In this document: positions 36,135 to 44,524 of the stretch, piece by piece | How the letters are laid out: every line of letters begins with the position of its first letter | How positions within the stretch are numbered: position 1 is the first letter of the stretch | Origin: Daejeonella sp. JGW-45 | Lineage (GTDB): Bacteria > Bacteroidota > Bacteroidia > Sphingobacteriales > Sphingobacteriaceae | Direction of reading: 5' to 3' | DNA: 64,000 bases | Assembly: GCF_029360805.1 (NCBI RefSeq) | Contig: NZ_JARKNC010000006.1 | Location: forward strand, 2,199 to 66,198 | The notes under the pieces: model-generated | Databases searched by the model: none | Seen by the model: the letters and a program-made list of their open reading frames with translations, nothing else | Told to the model about the DNA's origin: nothing | Translations under genes and position numbers: made by a program

Positions 36135-37667
36135 TCAATACCGGGGTTTTTTGCCTGTGAGCATTCCGAACAGACCTCTTACAATAGCAGTTCCTATCTG
36201 TCGGGTGATTGGTGCGCTGATCACTTTTTCAAAGGTACTTTTCTCGTTTCTTCTGGGAGCACTTTCCTTCTGCTCTATTTCTTTTTGTTTGATTTCTTCC
36301 TCTTCGGCAAGTTTCTCCTCGACACGTTTTGTCAGGATGTCATATGCACTTTCAGGATCAATAACTTCCTGATATTTGGTGAAATTTGCACTCGACAGCA
36401 TAAGATTCTCTGCATCAGCAGCAGGTAGCGGCGACATTGATGCCCTTGGGGGAATAAGATGAGCTGCCACAACTTCCGTAGGGATACCTTTTTCGTTAAG
36501 CACAGTAATTAGTGCCTGCCCGGTACCCAACGCAGTCAGCGTCCGGTCGATCTCATAGAACCTGGACCGTGGGTAGGTGTTCACAGTCTTTTTCAAAGCC
36601 TCGGCGTCGTTAGGTGTAAATGCCCTAAGCGCATGTTGTACCCTGTTGCCTAGCTGCCCTAATACACTCTCAGGCACATCCATTGGTGACTGGGTACAGA
36701 AGAAAACACCGATCCCTTTCGACCTGATCAACCTGATTATGGTTTCGATCTGTTCGAGGAAGGCCCTGGACGAATTTTTGAAAAGTAAATGAGCTTCATC
36801 AAAAAAGAATACCAATTTGGGCTTCTCAGGATCTCCCGCTTCGGGCATGCTGTAAAAGATCTCGGCTAACAAGCTTAATAAAAACGTGGAGTACAAAACA
36901 GGCTGAGCCTGAACATCAGAAATATTAAGCAAGCTGATCACGCCTTTTCCATCTGTCCGGCTAAACAGGTCCTGAATATCAAATGAACGCTCGCCAAATA
37001 TCTTTGACAGGCCCTGCTGTTCAATCGCGACTATCTTCCTAAGCATTGTGCCGGAAGTGGCAGTTGAGATGGTGCCGTAGCTTTCCTTAATCTCAAGAGC
37101 TCCGGCGCCGTCCGAAAGGTAAGAGATTAACTTTTTAAGGTCGTTCAGATCTAACAGGGGCAGCTTGTGATCGTCCGCATATTTGAATATAACCGCCATT
37201 ACGCCAGCCTGGGTTTCGTTGAGGTCCAGAATTTTAGAAAGGAGCACCGGACCGAACTCCAGTACAGTAGCGCGCATCTGGGCCCCTAACTTTCCCGACA
37301 GCGAATATAGTTCGACCGGAAATTCTGTAGGTGTGTATGTTATTCCCAGGGCAGCGGCTCTTTCCTCGAGCTTAGAATTAGTCTGCCCGGCCTGGTTAAG
37401 TCCGGATAGATCGCCTTTAACATCCAGCATAAATACCGGTACTCCGGCGTCGGAGAGCTGCTCAGCAATTAGCTGAAGTGTCCGTGTCTTACCTGTTCCG
37501 GTTGCGCCGGCAATGAGGCCGTGACGGTTCATCATTTTTAAGGCCAGATTGACTTGTGCTTCCGGAACTATCTCTCCGTCTAATATTCCCGCACCCAGGT
37601 AAATGAACGCATTTTCCGTGTTATAGGAAGATTTAATGGTATCCTTAAATTCAGACTTCTTTTCCAT
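36135..37667 (-). CDS. HerA-like (DUF853/YjgR) P-loop ATPase
   Basis: This is a 510-residue protein of the HerA-FtsK superfamily. Walker A is AGATGTGKT (residues 53-61) and Walker B is FFFDEAHLLF (about 288-297), followed by an arginine-finger region RLIRSKGIGVFFCTQSP. Family members are bacterial HerA-like helicases of unclear function (COG0433, E. coli YjgR), without the NurA nuclease partner of archaeal HerA; none is seen here. The C-terminal 80 residues are charged and helical. It is 42 bp upstream of the nucleotidyltransferase, with the M42 peptidase on its 5' side. Confidence 0.85.
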   Translation of the reverse strand: MEKKSEFKDTIKSSYNTENAFIYLGAGILDGEIVPEAQVNLALKMMNRHGLIAGATGTGKTRTLQLIAEQLSDAGVPVFMLDVKGDLSGLNQAGQTNSKLEERAAALGITYTPTEFPVELYSLSGKLGAQMRATVLEFGPVLLSKILDLNETQAGVMAVIFKYADDHKLPLLDLNDLKKLISYLSDGAGALEIKESYGTISTATSGTMLRKIVAIEQQGLSKIFGERSFDIQDLFSRTDGKGVISLLNISDVQAQPVLYSTFLLSLLAEIFYSMPEAGDPEKPKLVFFFDEAHLLFKNSSRAFLEQIETIIRLIRSKGIGVFFCTQSPMDVPESVLGQLGNRVQHALRAFTPNDAEALKKTVNTYPRSRFYEIDRTLTALGTGQALITVLNEKGIPTEVVAAHLIPPRASMSPLPAADAENLMLSSANFTKYQEVIDPESAYDILTKRVEEKLAEEEEIKQKEIEQKESAPRRNEKSTFEKVISAPITRQIGTAIVRGLFGMLTGKKPRY

Positions 37668-37732
37668 ATTACTTTATTTATGAACCTCTAACCCGCCAAA
37701 ACTAACAAAGGGTAAATACCCGTTGCAAGACG

Positions 37733-38839
37733 TTATTTGACAGAACGGAAATCGTGATCAACTTTAATGTTTAACAGCGACTCATAGATCAGACGTATAA
37801 CATTGTCAACGTCTTCCTTATGGATCATCTCAACGGTGGTGTGCATATAACGAAGCGGCAGGGAAATAAGAGCTGATACGACTCCGTCGTTAGAATAGGC
37901 GAATGCATCGGTGTCGGTTCCTGTTGACCTTGACGATGCCTGGCGTTGAAAAGGGATATTGCTTTTAACGGCCGTGTCGATCAATAGCTTATTCAGATTG
38001 GTTTGCACAGCCGGAGCGTAAGAGACCACCGGTCCTTTGCCGCAGGCAAGGTCTCCCTGTGTGATCTTATTTATCATCGGAGTCTGAGTATCGTGTGTGA
38101 CATCCGTAATGATCGCAACGTTAGGTTTAATCCTGTGGGCAATCATTTCGGCCCCGCGCAGCCCGATTTCCTCCTGAACGGAGTTAACGATATAGAGTCC
38201 AAAAGGGAGCTTCTTTTTATTCTCTTTCAATAGCCGCGCAACTTCAGCTATCATAAAACCACCGGCACGATTATCAAGTGCACGGCCTACATAATAGCGA
38301 TCATTAAGAACCATGAACTCATCCTCGTATGTGATTACACAGCCCACGTGAATACCAAGGGCTTCTACTTCTTCTTTTGTGGTACATCCACAATCAAGAA
38401 AAATGTTCTTCAGGGTAGGAGCTTCTTCTTTTTCGCCGCTGCGGGTATGAATAGCCGGCCATCCGAATACAGCTTTGACAATCCCCTTTTCAGTGTGAAT
38501 GTTAACGCGTTTTGACGGGGCGATCTGATGATCTGAGCCACCGTTCCTGATCACATAAATTAGCCCGTCTTTGGTGATATAATTAACAAACCATGAGATC
38601 TCGTCAGCATGGGCTTCGATAACAACTTTATAAGCCGCCTGGGGATTTATAACCGCAACTGCAGTACCATAATTATCTACGAAATGTTCATCAGTATAGG
38701 GCTTGATATAATCCAGCCACAAACGTTGGCCTTCCCACTCAAAACCTGTAGGAGAGGGGTTGTTGATGTAATTCTCGAAAAATGCCAGTGACTTCTTATT
38801 AACTACCGGGATGTGTTTTTCTTCTTTTTTCTTTGCCAT
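37733..38839 (-). CDS. M42 family metallopeptidase (glutamyl aminopeptidase type)
   Basis: This is a 368-residue di-zinc aminopeptidase forming tetrahedral dodecamers in its family. All metal and catalytic residues are visible: His77 and Asp79 in EAHADE, Asp in GRALDNRAGG, the Glu pair in NSVQEEIGLRGAE, Asp in AIITDVTHDTQ and His in LPLRYMHTTVEMI. It removes N-terminal residues from peptides in the cytosol. The start codon overlaps the stop of the upstream broken ORF6N gene (TAATG). The family is certain; specificity (often acidic or hydrophobic residues) is not. Confidence 0.92.
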   Translation of the reverse strand: MAKKKEEKHIPVVNKKSLAFFENYINNPSPTGFEWEGQRLWLDYIKPYTDEHFVDNYGTAVAVINPQAAYKVVIEAHADEISWFVNYITKDGLIYVIRNGGSDHQIAPSKRVNIHTEKGIVKAVFGWPAIHTRSGEKEEAPTLKNIFLDCGCTTKEEVEALGIHVGCVITYEDEFMVLNDRYYVGRALDNRAGGFMIAEVARLLKENKKKLPFGLYIVNSVQEEIGLRGAEMIAHRIKPNVAIITDVTHDTQTPMINKITQGDLACGKGPVVSYAPAVQTNLNKLLIDTAVKSNIPFQRQASSRSTGTDTDAFAYSNDGVVSALISLPLRYMHTTVEMIHKEDVDNVIRLIYESLLNIKVDHDFRSVK

Positions 38840-39350
38840 TATGAATTATCGTTCTTTGTCTTGATTCTGTAGCCAACTGGCTCAGTTTTTTGTCTTTTGG
38901 TTTCTATCTTGTTCAATAGGTGCTGGAATACATTATTGATCTTTTCATCCAGCTGAGTTATCTTTTTGTAAAGGTCTTGATTTTGCAGCAAGATTTGGCG
39001 GTAATATACGAAAGCCCGCATAATTTCGATATTTATCTTGACAGCTTTTGTCGACCTTAATACCGATGAAAGCATGGCAACGCCCTGTTCTGTGAAGGCC
39101 AATGGTTAGCGCTCGAATGCTTGAGATTTGTTAACCGGTCGCAATTTGCGACCAGTTGATTCTTCTCCTCTTTGGTTAATTCGAACATGAAATCATCAGG
39201 AAAATTTCCTCTGTTCCTTTTTACTTGCTCCTTAAGTCGTTTTGTTTCAGTCTCATATAAAGCCGCAAGGTCCGCATCGATCATCACTTTATACCCTCTC
39301 AATTCGAAAATTAAACTTTCAAATTGCCGTGTTTTAAGAATATCTTCCAT
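38839..39350 (-). pseudogene. Frameshifted ORF6N domain protein
   Basis: Two frames together make one ORF6N (KilA-N-like, phage-type DNA-binding) protein. The N-terminal part from 39350 reads [20 protein letters not shown], then KQVKRN-like [18 protein letters not shown] and [16 protein letters not shown]. The C-terminal part, in another frame from about 39102 (codon TTG), reads [19 protein letters not shown] and continues into a coiled coil. In intact relatives LKHS is followed within a few residues by AFTEQG, so a short indel at about 39102-39115 breaks the frame. ORF6N genes are common phage-derived accessory genes in Bacteroidota. It may be inactive, or the two halves may be made separately; a base-calling error is also possible. 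Confidence 0.8.
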
Positions 39351-39357
39351 TTAATAG

Positions 39358-39765
39358 TCATAAAGTCCTTTCCATGATGACGTAGTCATATCCATTTGCA
39401 TGGGATATTTTCTCCGTTTCGATAAAGCCGAAGCTACTATAGAAACCGGAAGCGCTTTTACGTGCATTACACCAAATATGATTACAGCCTTCATTTTTAG
39501 AATACTCCATAAGATAGCGAAGAATTTCTGAGCCATATCCTTTGTGTTGATATTCTGAACGAGTGGCAAACTTGCGGAACTGCATTGAATCCCCGTTCCT
39601 GAATAATGAAACTACACTTATTAGAACGTTTTCATCAAATAATCCCAAATGTAACCCGTCATCATCATTCGGCAGGATCGCTTTATCGAAATCCAGATCC
39701 GGGTACATCACCTTATGCCGGATCTTCCAGGTTAGGTAAGCGGGGATTTGTTCAATGTGACTCAT
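39358..39765 (-). CDS. GNAT family N-acetyltransferase
   Basis: This is a 135-residue single-domain acetyltransferase using acetyl-CoA. Motif A, which binds the CoA pyrophosphate, is visible as QFRKFATRSEYQHKGYGSEI (Q-x-x-G-x-G at QHKGYG, about residues 92-97), and the C-terminal SGFYSSFGFIETEK is the usual GNAT end. The substrate is unknown. It lies 7 bp upstream of the broken ORF6N gene. On its 5' side a near-perfect inverted repeat separates it from the carboxylase gene. Confidence 0.88.
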   Translation of the reverse strand: MSHIEQIPAYLTWKIRHKVMYPDLDFDKAILPNDDDGLHLGLFDENVLISVVSLFRNGDSMQFRKFATRSEYQHKGYGSEILRYLMEYSKNEGCNHIWCNARKSASGFYSSFGFIETEKISHANGYDYVIMERTL

Positions 39766-39880
39766 TGGAGTTATACGTGGTACGTTTTACGTTATAAATA
39801 TCTAAACGCTTTGTTAAAGAGGTGGTTGTACTTTTCAGATCGATGTGTACGTTTGCAACGTATAACGTACCACGTATAAC
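39766..39880. repeat. TACGT-word inverted repeat, best-paired copy
   Basis: The left arm is 39770-39793 and the right arm 39857-39880. The left arm starts GTTATACGTGGTACGTT, and I count 23 of 24 positions as Watson-Crick pairs. The spacer is 63 bp. It fills the gap between the carboxylase gene (whose stop is the next base) and the GNAT gene, both on the minus strand. Same word family as three elements in the ribosomal block 10-19 kb away. Confidence 0.9.
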
Positions 39881-41422
39881 TTACAACGGTATATTACCAT
39901 GCTTCTTCCTCGGATTATTAACCACTTTATTCTCCAGCATCTTAAATGCTTTGATTAGTTTTTTCCTGGTTTCTGCCGGTTCGATAACTTCGTCTATAAA
40001 GCCCCGTTCAGCGGCTCTGTAAGGGTTCGCAAAGATGTCGGAGTATTCTTTTTCTTTTTCAAGCCAGCGGGCATTCGGGTCTTCGGCAGCCATTATGTCC
40101 CGTTTGAAAATAATCTCGGCCGCTCCTTTAGCTCCCATGACGGCGATCTCGGCACTCGGCCAGGCATAGTTCATATCGGCGCCAATATGTTTGGAATTCA
40201 TAACATCGTAAGCGCCGCCATATGCTTTGCGGGTTATCACTGTGATCCTGGGGACGGTAGCTTCACAGAAGGCGTATAAGAGTTTGGCTCCATTAGTTAT
40301 GATAGCATTCCACTCCTGATCCGTTCCTGGCAGGAAGCCCGGGACATCTTCCAGCACGAGCAAAGGGATATTAAAACTATCGCAAAAGCGAACGAAACGC
40401 GCTCCTTTAACGGACGAATTAATATCCAGGACACCGGCCAAAAAAGCGGGCTGATTAGCCACAATGCCAATAGAGCGTCCGGCCAGGCGTGCGAAACCAA
40501 CAACTATATTCTCCGCAAAATTTTTATGAACTTCCAGGAACGAGTCTTCGTCTGTTAATTCTGCGATGACTTCGCGAATGTCGTATGGCTGGGAGTTATT
40601 TGCCGGTATAATTCGATTTAATTGCGGCCGGGACTCATCAGCCGTCTCGTATACGCGGAAAGGAGTATTCTCCTCACAATTCTGCGGCATGTAGCTCAGC
40701 AATTCCTTTATGTGATTGATTGCCTCAATTTCGTTGGTACAAGCGAAATGAGTCACTCCTGACTTGGTGGAATGTGCGCTCGCGCCACCTAACTCTTCGG
40801 AACTTACTTCCTCATGCGTGACGGTCTTCACCACGTTCGGGCCGGTTACAAACATGTACGAAGTGTTTTCAACCATCAGAACAAAATCGGTAATAGCAGG
40901 CGAGTAAACAGCACCGCCCGCGCATGGCCCCATTATGGCAGAAATTTGTGGAACCACGCCAGATGCCAATGTGTTCTTATAAAATATATCAGCATATCCA
41001 CCTAACGAAACTACACCTTCCTGTATGCGGGCACCTCCGGAGTCGTTCAAGCCAATTACCGGCGCGCCATTTTTTAAAGCCAGATCCATGATCTTACAGA
41101 TCTTTTCTGCGTGTGTTTCTGACAGGGAGCCGCCAAATACCGTAAAATCCTGTGAAAATACATATACGAGCCTGCCGTTGACTGTGCCGTATCCTGTAAC
41201 CACGCCATCGCCGGGATATTTTTCTTTTTCCATCCCAAAATCTGTCGACCGGTGCGTAACCAGCATCCCGATTTCCTCAAACGATCCTTCGTCAAGCAGA
41301 AAATGCAGTCGTTCCCTTGCGGTAAGCTTTCCTTTTTTGTGCTGACTCTCTATCCGTGTCAGGCCGCCACCCAGCAATGCCTCTTCCTGCTTGCTCCTGA
41401 GAGTTTCTATTTTCTTATCCAA
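39881..41422 (-). CDS. Acyl-CoA carboxylase carboxyltransferase (beta) subunit
   Basis: This is a 513-residue protein of the propionyl-CoA carboxylase beta / methylmalonyl-CoA decarboxylase alpha family. It transfers CO2 from carboxybiotin to an acyl-CoA, usually propionyl-CoA to methylmalonyl-CoA. It has two crotonase-like domains with oxyanion-hole glycines: [20 protein letters not shown] and [20 protein letters not shown] in the N-terminal half, and [17 protein letters not shown] with [19 protein letters not shown] in the C-terminal half. No biotin carboxylase or biotin carrier gene is adjacent. The divergent neighbours are a carbonic anhydrase and a SulP transporter, which could supply bicarbonate. 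Confidence 0.92.
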   Translation of the reverse strand: MDKKIETLRSKQEEALLGGGLTRIESQHKKGKLTARERLHFLLDEGSFEEIGMLVTHRSTDFGMEKEKYPGDGVVTGYGTVNGRLVYVFSQDFTVFGGSLSETHAEKICKIMDLALKNGAPVIGLNDSGGARIQEGVVSLGGYADIFYKNTLASGVVPQISAIMGPCAGGAVYSPAITDFVLMVENTSYMFVTGPNVVKTVTHEEVSSEELGGASAHSTKSGVTHFACTNEIEAINHIKELLSYMPQNCEENTPFRVYETADESRPQLNRIIPANNSQPYDIREVIAELTDEDSFLEVHKNFAENIVVGFARLAGRSIGIVANQPAFLAGVLDINSSVKGARFVRFCDSFNIPLLVLEDVPGFLPGTDQEWNAIITNGAKLLYAFCEATVPRITVITRKAYGGAYDVMNSKHIGADMNYAWPSAEIAVMGAKGAAEIIFKRDIMAAEDPNARWLEKEKEYSDIFANPYRAAERGFIDEVIEPAETRKKLIKAFKMLENKVVNNPRKKHGNIPL

Positions 41423-41603
41423 AATATAGGTTTTTGGTGAAATTAGTAAAAATATGCCCTTATTCCTTACTCTTTCTTCTTTGCTCTTTTTGTAATTCTT
41501 TTGTTAACTTTTTCTTTTTTTTTCGGACTTTGCATAGATTTTGCGCTTTTTATTACACATTTGCAACGAACCTAACACGCATATTGTATCGATTTATACC
41601 AAT

Positions 41604-41939
41604 ATGAAAAAGGAATTCGCAAGAAAGCTCTTTAGTTCAATATTTTTATTCGTCTTCTTTGCTAAGATGGTTATTTCAGTTGCGCCCTTAATTGCAGTGC
41701 ATTTGGATAGCGAAATAGTAAAGGCGGTAATCATGCAGCTTGAAATTGAAAGCCACTCCACTAAAGGTTCCGACCAGGCTAAGGATAGTTTGAATAAAGG
41801 AGAATGGCTCACCGGTCTGAATAAGTTTAATTTTAATCGTCCACATATTGATATCGCTATAAAGCAATATATCTTTTCAAGGAACTTCGCCATACAGGCG
41901 TTCTATCCCTCGGTTCCCACCCCTCCTCCGAACTGCTAA
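41604..41939 (+). CDS. Small exported or membrane-anchored protein of unknown function
   Basis: The start at 41604 (MKKEFARKLFSSIFLFVFFA) gives 111 residues; an upstream in-frame start at 41541 is possible but lacks a signal. The N-terminus is a signal peptide or membrane anchor (IFLFVFFAKMVISVAPLIAV). The rest is polar and ends with PSVPTPPPNC, a Pro-rich tail with a terminal Cys. No family recognised. It is the first of three plus-strand genes with the carbonic anhydrase and SulP transporter, divergent from the carboxylase gene. Confidence 0.6.
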   Translation: MKKEFARKLFSSIFLFVFFAKMVISVAPLIAVHLDSEIVKAVIMQLEIESHSTKGSDQAKDSLNKGEWLTGLNKFNFNRPHIDIAIKQYIFSRNFAIQAFYPSVPTPPPNC

Positions 41940-42134
41940 TTTTCATTTAATGTTTCCTGATCTATCAGGTAGTGTGAGTGAGATTCCAAATTATGGACTA
42001 AATCTCATGTCGTTCTGTGTTTAATTTTCCGGAATCGGATGTTGACCACAAGCGCTATTGATTACACTCATGTAGAATCCTGCAATTCTTTTGCAGCTAT
42101 TAACAAATGATTATAAACTTTAAGGAAGAAAATA

Positions 42135-42812
42135 ATGAAACATCATAAAGGTCAAACCCGTGACTCACTAACTCCAGAAATTGCACTTGAATTTTTAAAG
42201 GAAGGAAATGCCCGTTTTTGCAATAGTCTGCGATACAATAGAGATTTTATGCAGACGGTATCTGAGACCGCAGAAGGTCAATGGCCGTTCGCAGCAGTTT
42301 TAAGCTGTAGTGACTCAAGAGTCGTAACTGAGCTCATCTTTGATCAGGGCCTCGGCGACATATTCAGCGTCCGGCTTGCTGGAAATATCGCAAGCCAGCA
42401 AGCCATAGCCAGTATGGAATATACCTGTAAGGTATTAGGAAGTAAACTGATAGTCGTTTTAGGACATACTGGCTGTGGTGCAGTAAAAGCGGCATGTGAT
42501 GGTGTGGAAATAGGAAATCTCGGCTCACTTACTAAGATGATCCTTCCGGCAATTGAATCGGAGACTTCGACTAAAGCAAATCGGGTGTCATCAAATACCG
42601 AATTTCTGAATAACGTGCTTCATAACAATGTACATCATCAAATTCAAACGATCGTGTCGGGGAGTCAGCTCATCCGCGAAATGCTGCATGCCGGCGAAAT
42701 CGGGATAATCGGCGGTGTATACGATATAAGCACAGGAAGTGTCGACTTCTTTAACGAGATGTTCGATCTTGAAAATACTCCCGGCAACACCAGGTCTATG
42801 CAATCAGCATAA
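42135..42812 (+). CDS. Beta-class carbonic anhydrase
   Basis: This is a 225-residue enzyme interconverting CO2 and bicarbonate. Zinc ligands and the catalytic dyad are visible: Cys58, Asp60 and Arg62 in SCSDSRV, and His111 and Cys114 in GHTGCGAVKA. No signal peptide is present, so it is probably cytosolic. It lies 73 bp upstream of a SulP-family transporter. A carbonic anhydrase next to SulP suggests bicarbonate uptake or retention, perhaps feeding the divergent biotin-dependent carboxylase. Confidence 0.95.
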   Translation: MKHHKGQTRDSLTPEIALEFLKEGNARFCNSLRYNRDFMQTVSETAEGQWPFAAVLSCSDSRVVTELIFDQGLGDIFSVRLAGNIASQQAIASMEYTCKVLGSKLIVVLGHTGCGAVKAACDGVEIGNLGSLTKMILPAIESETSTKANRVSSNTEFLNNVLHNNVHHQIQTIVSGSQLIREMLHAGEIGIIGGVYDISTGSVDFFNEMFDLENTPGNTRSMQSA

Positions 42813-42885
42813 GGTTTTTATCTCTGTTATTCAAAACAAGAAATCATCATTAATAAACTGATCCAAAAGATCATTAAAATATCAT

Positions 42886-44451
42886 ATGAGTAAATATTTT
42901 TTAAGCAAGAACTTAAGGAAAGACTTGCCTTCAGGGTTGGTAGTCTTCCTGGTAGCTCTGCCCCTTTGCCTTGGAATTGCAATGGCATCGGGAGCCCCGT
43001 TGTTCGCGGGCATCCTTACCGGGATCATAGGCGGGATAGTAGTTTCATCTATCAGCGGTTCACAATTAAGTGTGAGCGGACCGGCAGCGGGCCTAACGGT
43101 TATCGTTTTCAGTGCTATCGCATCGTTGGGTTCCTATCAAACCTTTTTGCTTGCAGTAGTCCTGGCCGGATTTATCCAGATCATTCTGGGATTCGTAAAA
43201 GCCGGTATTATCGCAAATTATTTCCCCTCGTCTGTTATCGAAGGAATGCTGGCAGCAATCGGGATTATACTTATTCTTAAGCAATTACCTCACGCCGTAG
43301 GTTATGATTCTGATTTTGAAGGCGACGAAAGTTTTCTTCAGAGCGATCAGAGTAATACATTCTCTGCTATTGGTGATGCTTTCAATAAATTCAGCTACGG
43401 AGCGGTTATCATAAGCGTCGTATCGCTTTTAATACTGATCTATTGGCCTAAAATAAAAAAGCTAAGCATGATACCTGCGCCCGTATTGGTCGTGGCTATT
43501 GGCATTGTGTTTTCGGCTTTGTTCCAAAACACCCAATTCGCTTTAACTCCTGAGCATTTGGTAACGATACCAGTTGTTAATTCCTTTACCGAGTTTATGG
43601 GGTTATTTTCTTTGCCGGATTTTTCGCAGCTCTCCAATAAAGCTGTCTGGACTGTAGCCTTCACAATTGCAATTGTTGCAAGCATAGAAACACTTTTGTG
43701 TATTGAAGCTGTAGATAAAATCGATCCCATTAAGCGGGTTTCTCCAACAAACAGGGAGCTTGTTGCGCAGGGCGTTGGAAATATCGCCAGCGGAATGTTG
43801 GGTGGATTACCTATGACATCTGTAATTGTCAGATCGTCTGTGAATGTCAATTCCGGCGGCAGGACGAAAATGAGCGCTATATTTCATGGGATATTCCTTT
43901 TGCTTTCTGTCCTGTTTATTCCTGTTCTTTTGAATAAAATTCCCCTGGCATGTCTTGCAGCCATTCTCCTGGTTACAGGATACAAGCTTGCGAGGATTGA
44001 TTTGTTTAAGAAGATGTGGCACCACGGAAAAGACCAGTTTGTTCCTTTTACTGTGACTATCCTCGCTATCGTATTCACAGATTTGCTGAAAGGCGTGGCT
44101 ATCGGCATGCTGGTTGGGATATTCTATATCCTTAGAAATAATCTTCGCAATCCATATTTCTACAAGATTGAAAAGAACGCCGATAAGAAGGTTATAACTA
44201 TCAAATTAGCACAGGAGGTTTCCTTCCTGAATAAGGCGGCTATACAAGGTATTTTAAATAATATACCGAAAGAATCGGATGTGATCATAGATGGCACAGA
44301 TGCCAGGTACATAGATAAGGACGTGCTGGAGATCATTGATAATTTTAAGCACAATGCTTATACCAAGGCAACGATTGTCCAGCTTGTGAATATTAAGGAT
44401 CAATATGAGATACCTCCGCTAAAAGAGGCGGTATTGACGAAGGCACATTAA
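42886..44451 (+). CDS. SulP family anion transporter (probable bicarbonate or sulfate permease)
   Basis: This is a 521-residue inner-membrane protein. The transmembrane core (residues 10-400 or so) shows the SulP opening DLPSGLVVFLVALPLCLGIA followed by ASGAPLFAGILTGIIGGIVV, and SVSGPAAGLTVIV in TM3. The C-terminal part (about 430-521) is a STAS-like domain (IIDGTDARYIDKDVLEIIDN). SulP members carry sulfate, bicarbonate or other anions; the adjacent carbonic anhydrase favours bicarbonate, as with BicA-type proteins. Substrate is inferred from context. Confidence 0.9.
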   Translation: MSKYFLSKNLRKDLPSGLVVFLVALPLCLGIAMASGAPLFAGILTGIIGGIVVSSISGSQLSVSGPAAGLTVIVFSAIASLGSYQTFLLAVVLAGFIQIILGFVKAGIIANYFPSSVIEGMLAAIGIILILKQLPHAVGYDSDFEGDESFLQSDQSNTFSAIGDAFNKFSYGAVIISVVSLLILIYWPKIKKLSMIPAPVLVVAIGIVFSALFQNTQFALTPEHLVTIPVVNSFTEFMGLFSLPDFSQLSNKAVWTVAFTIAIVASIETLLCIEAVDKIDPIKRVSPTNRELVAQGVGNIASGMLGGLPMTSVIVRSSVNVNSGGRTKMSAIFHGIFLLLSVLFIPVLLNKIPLACLAAILLVTGYKLARIDLFKKMWHHGKDQFVPFTVTILAIVFTDLLKGVAIGMLVGIFYILRNNLRNPYFYKIEKNADKKVITIKLAQEVSFLNKAAIQGILNNIPKESDVIIDGTDARYIDKDVLEIIDNFKHNAYTKATIVQLVNIKDQYEIPPLKEAVLTKAH

Positions 44452-44485
44452 TAACGTGTGCCCGGATACCCCGATCCCGGATATG

Positions 44486-44513
44486 AAAAGGGCGTCTGAG
44501 AAGACGCCCTTTT
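44486..44513. terminator. Bidirectional terminator between SulP gene and pruA
   Basis: AAAAGGGCGTCT (44486-44497) pairs perfectly over 12 bp with AGACGCCCTTTT (44502-44513) around GAGA, with T-rich sequence after it on the plus strand and A-rich flanks that serve the minus strand. It lies between the convergent SulP and pruA genes. Confidence 0.93.
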
Positions 44514-44524
44514 CTTTTGTAAAC

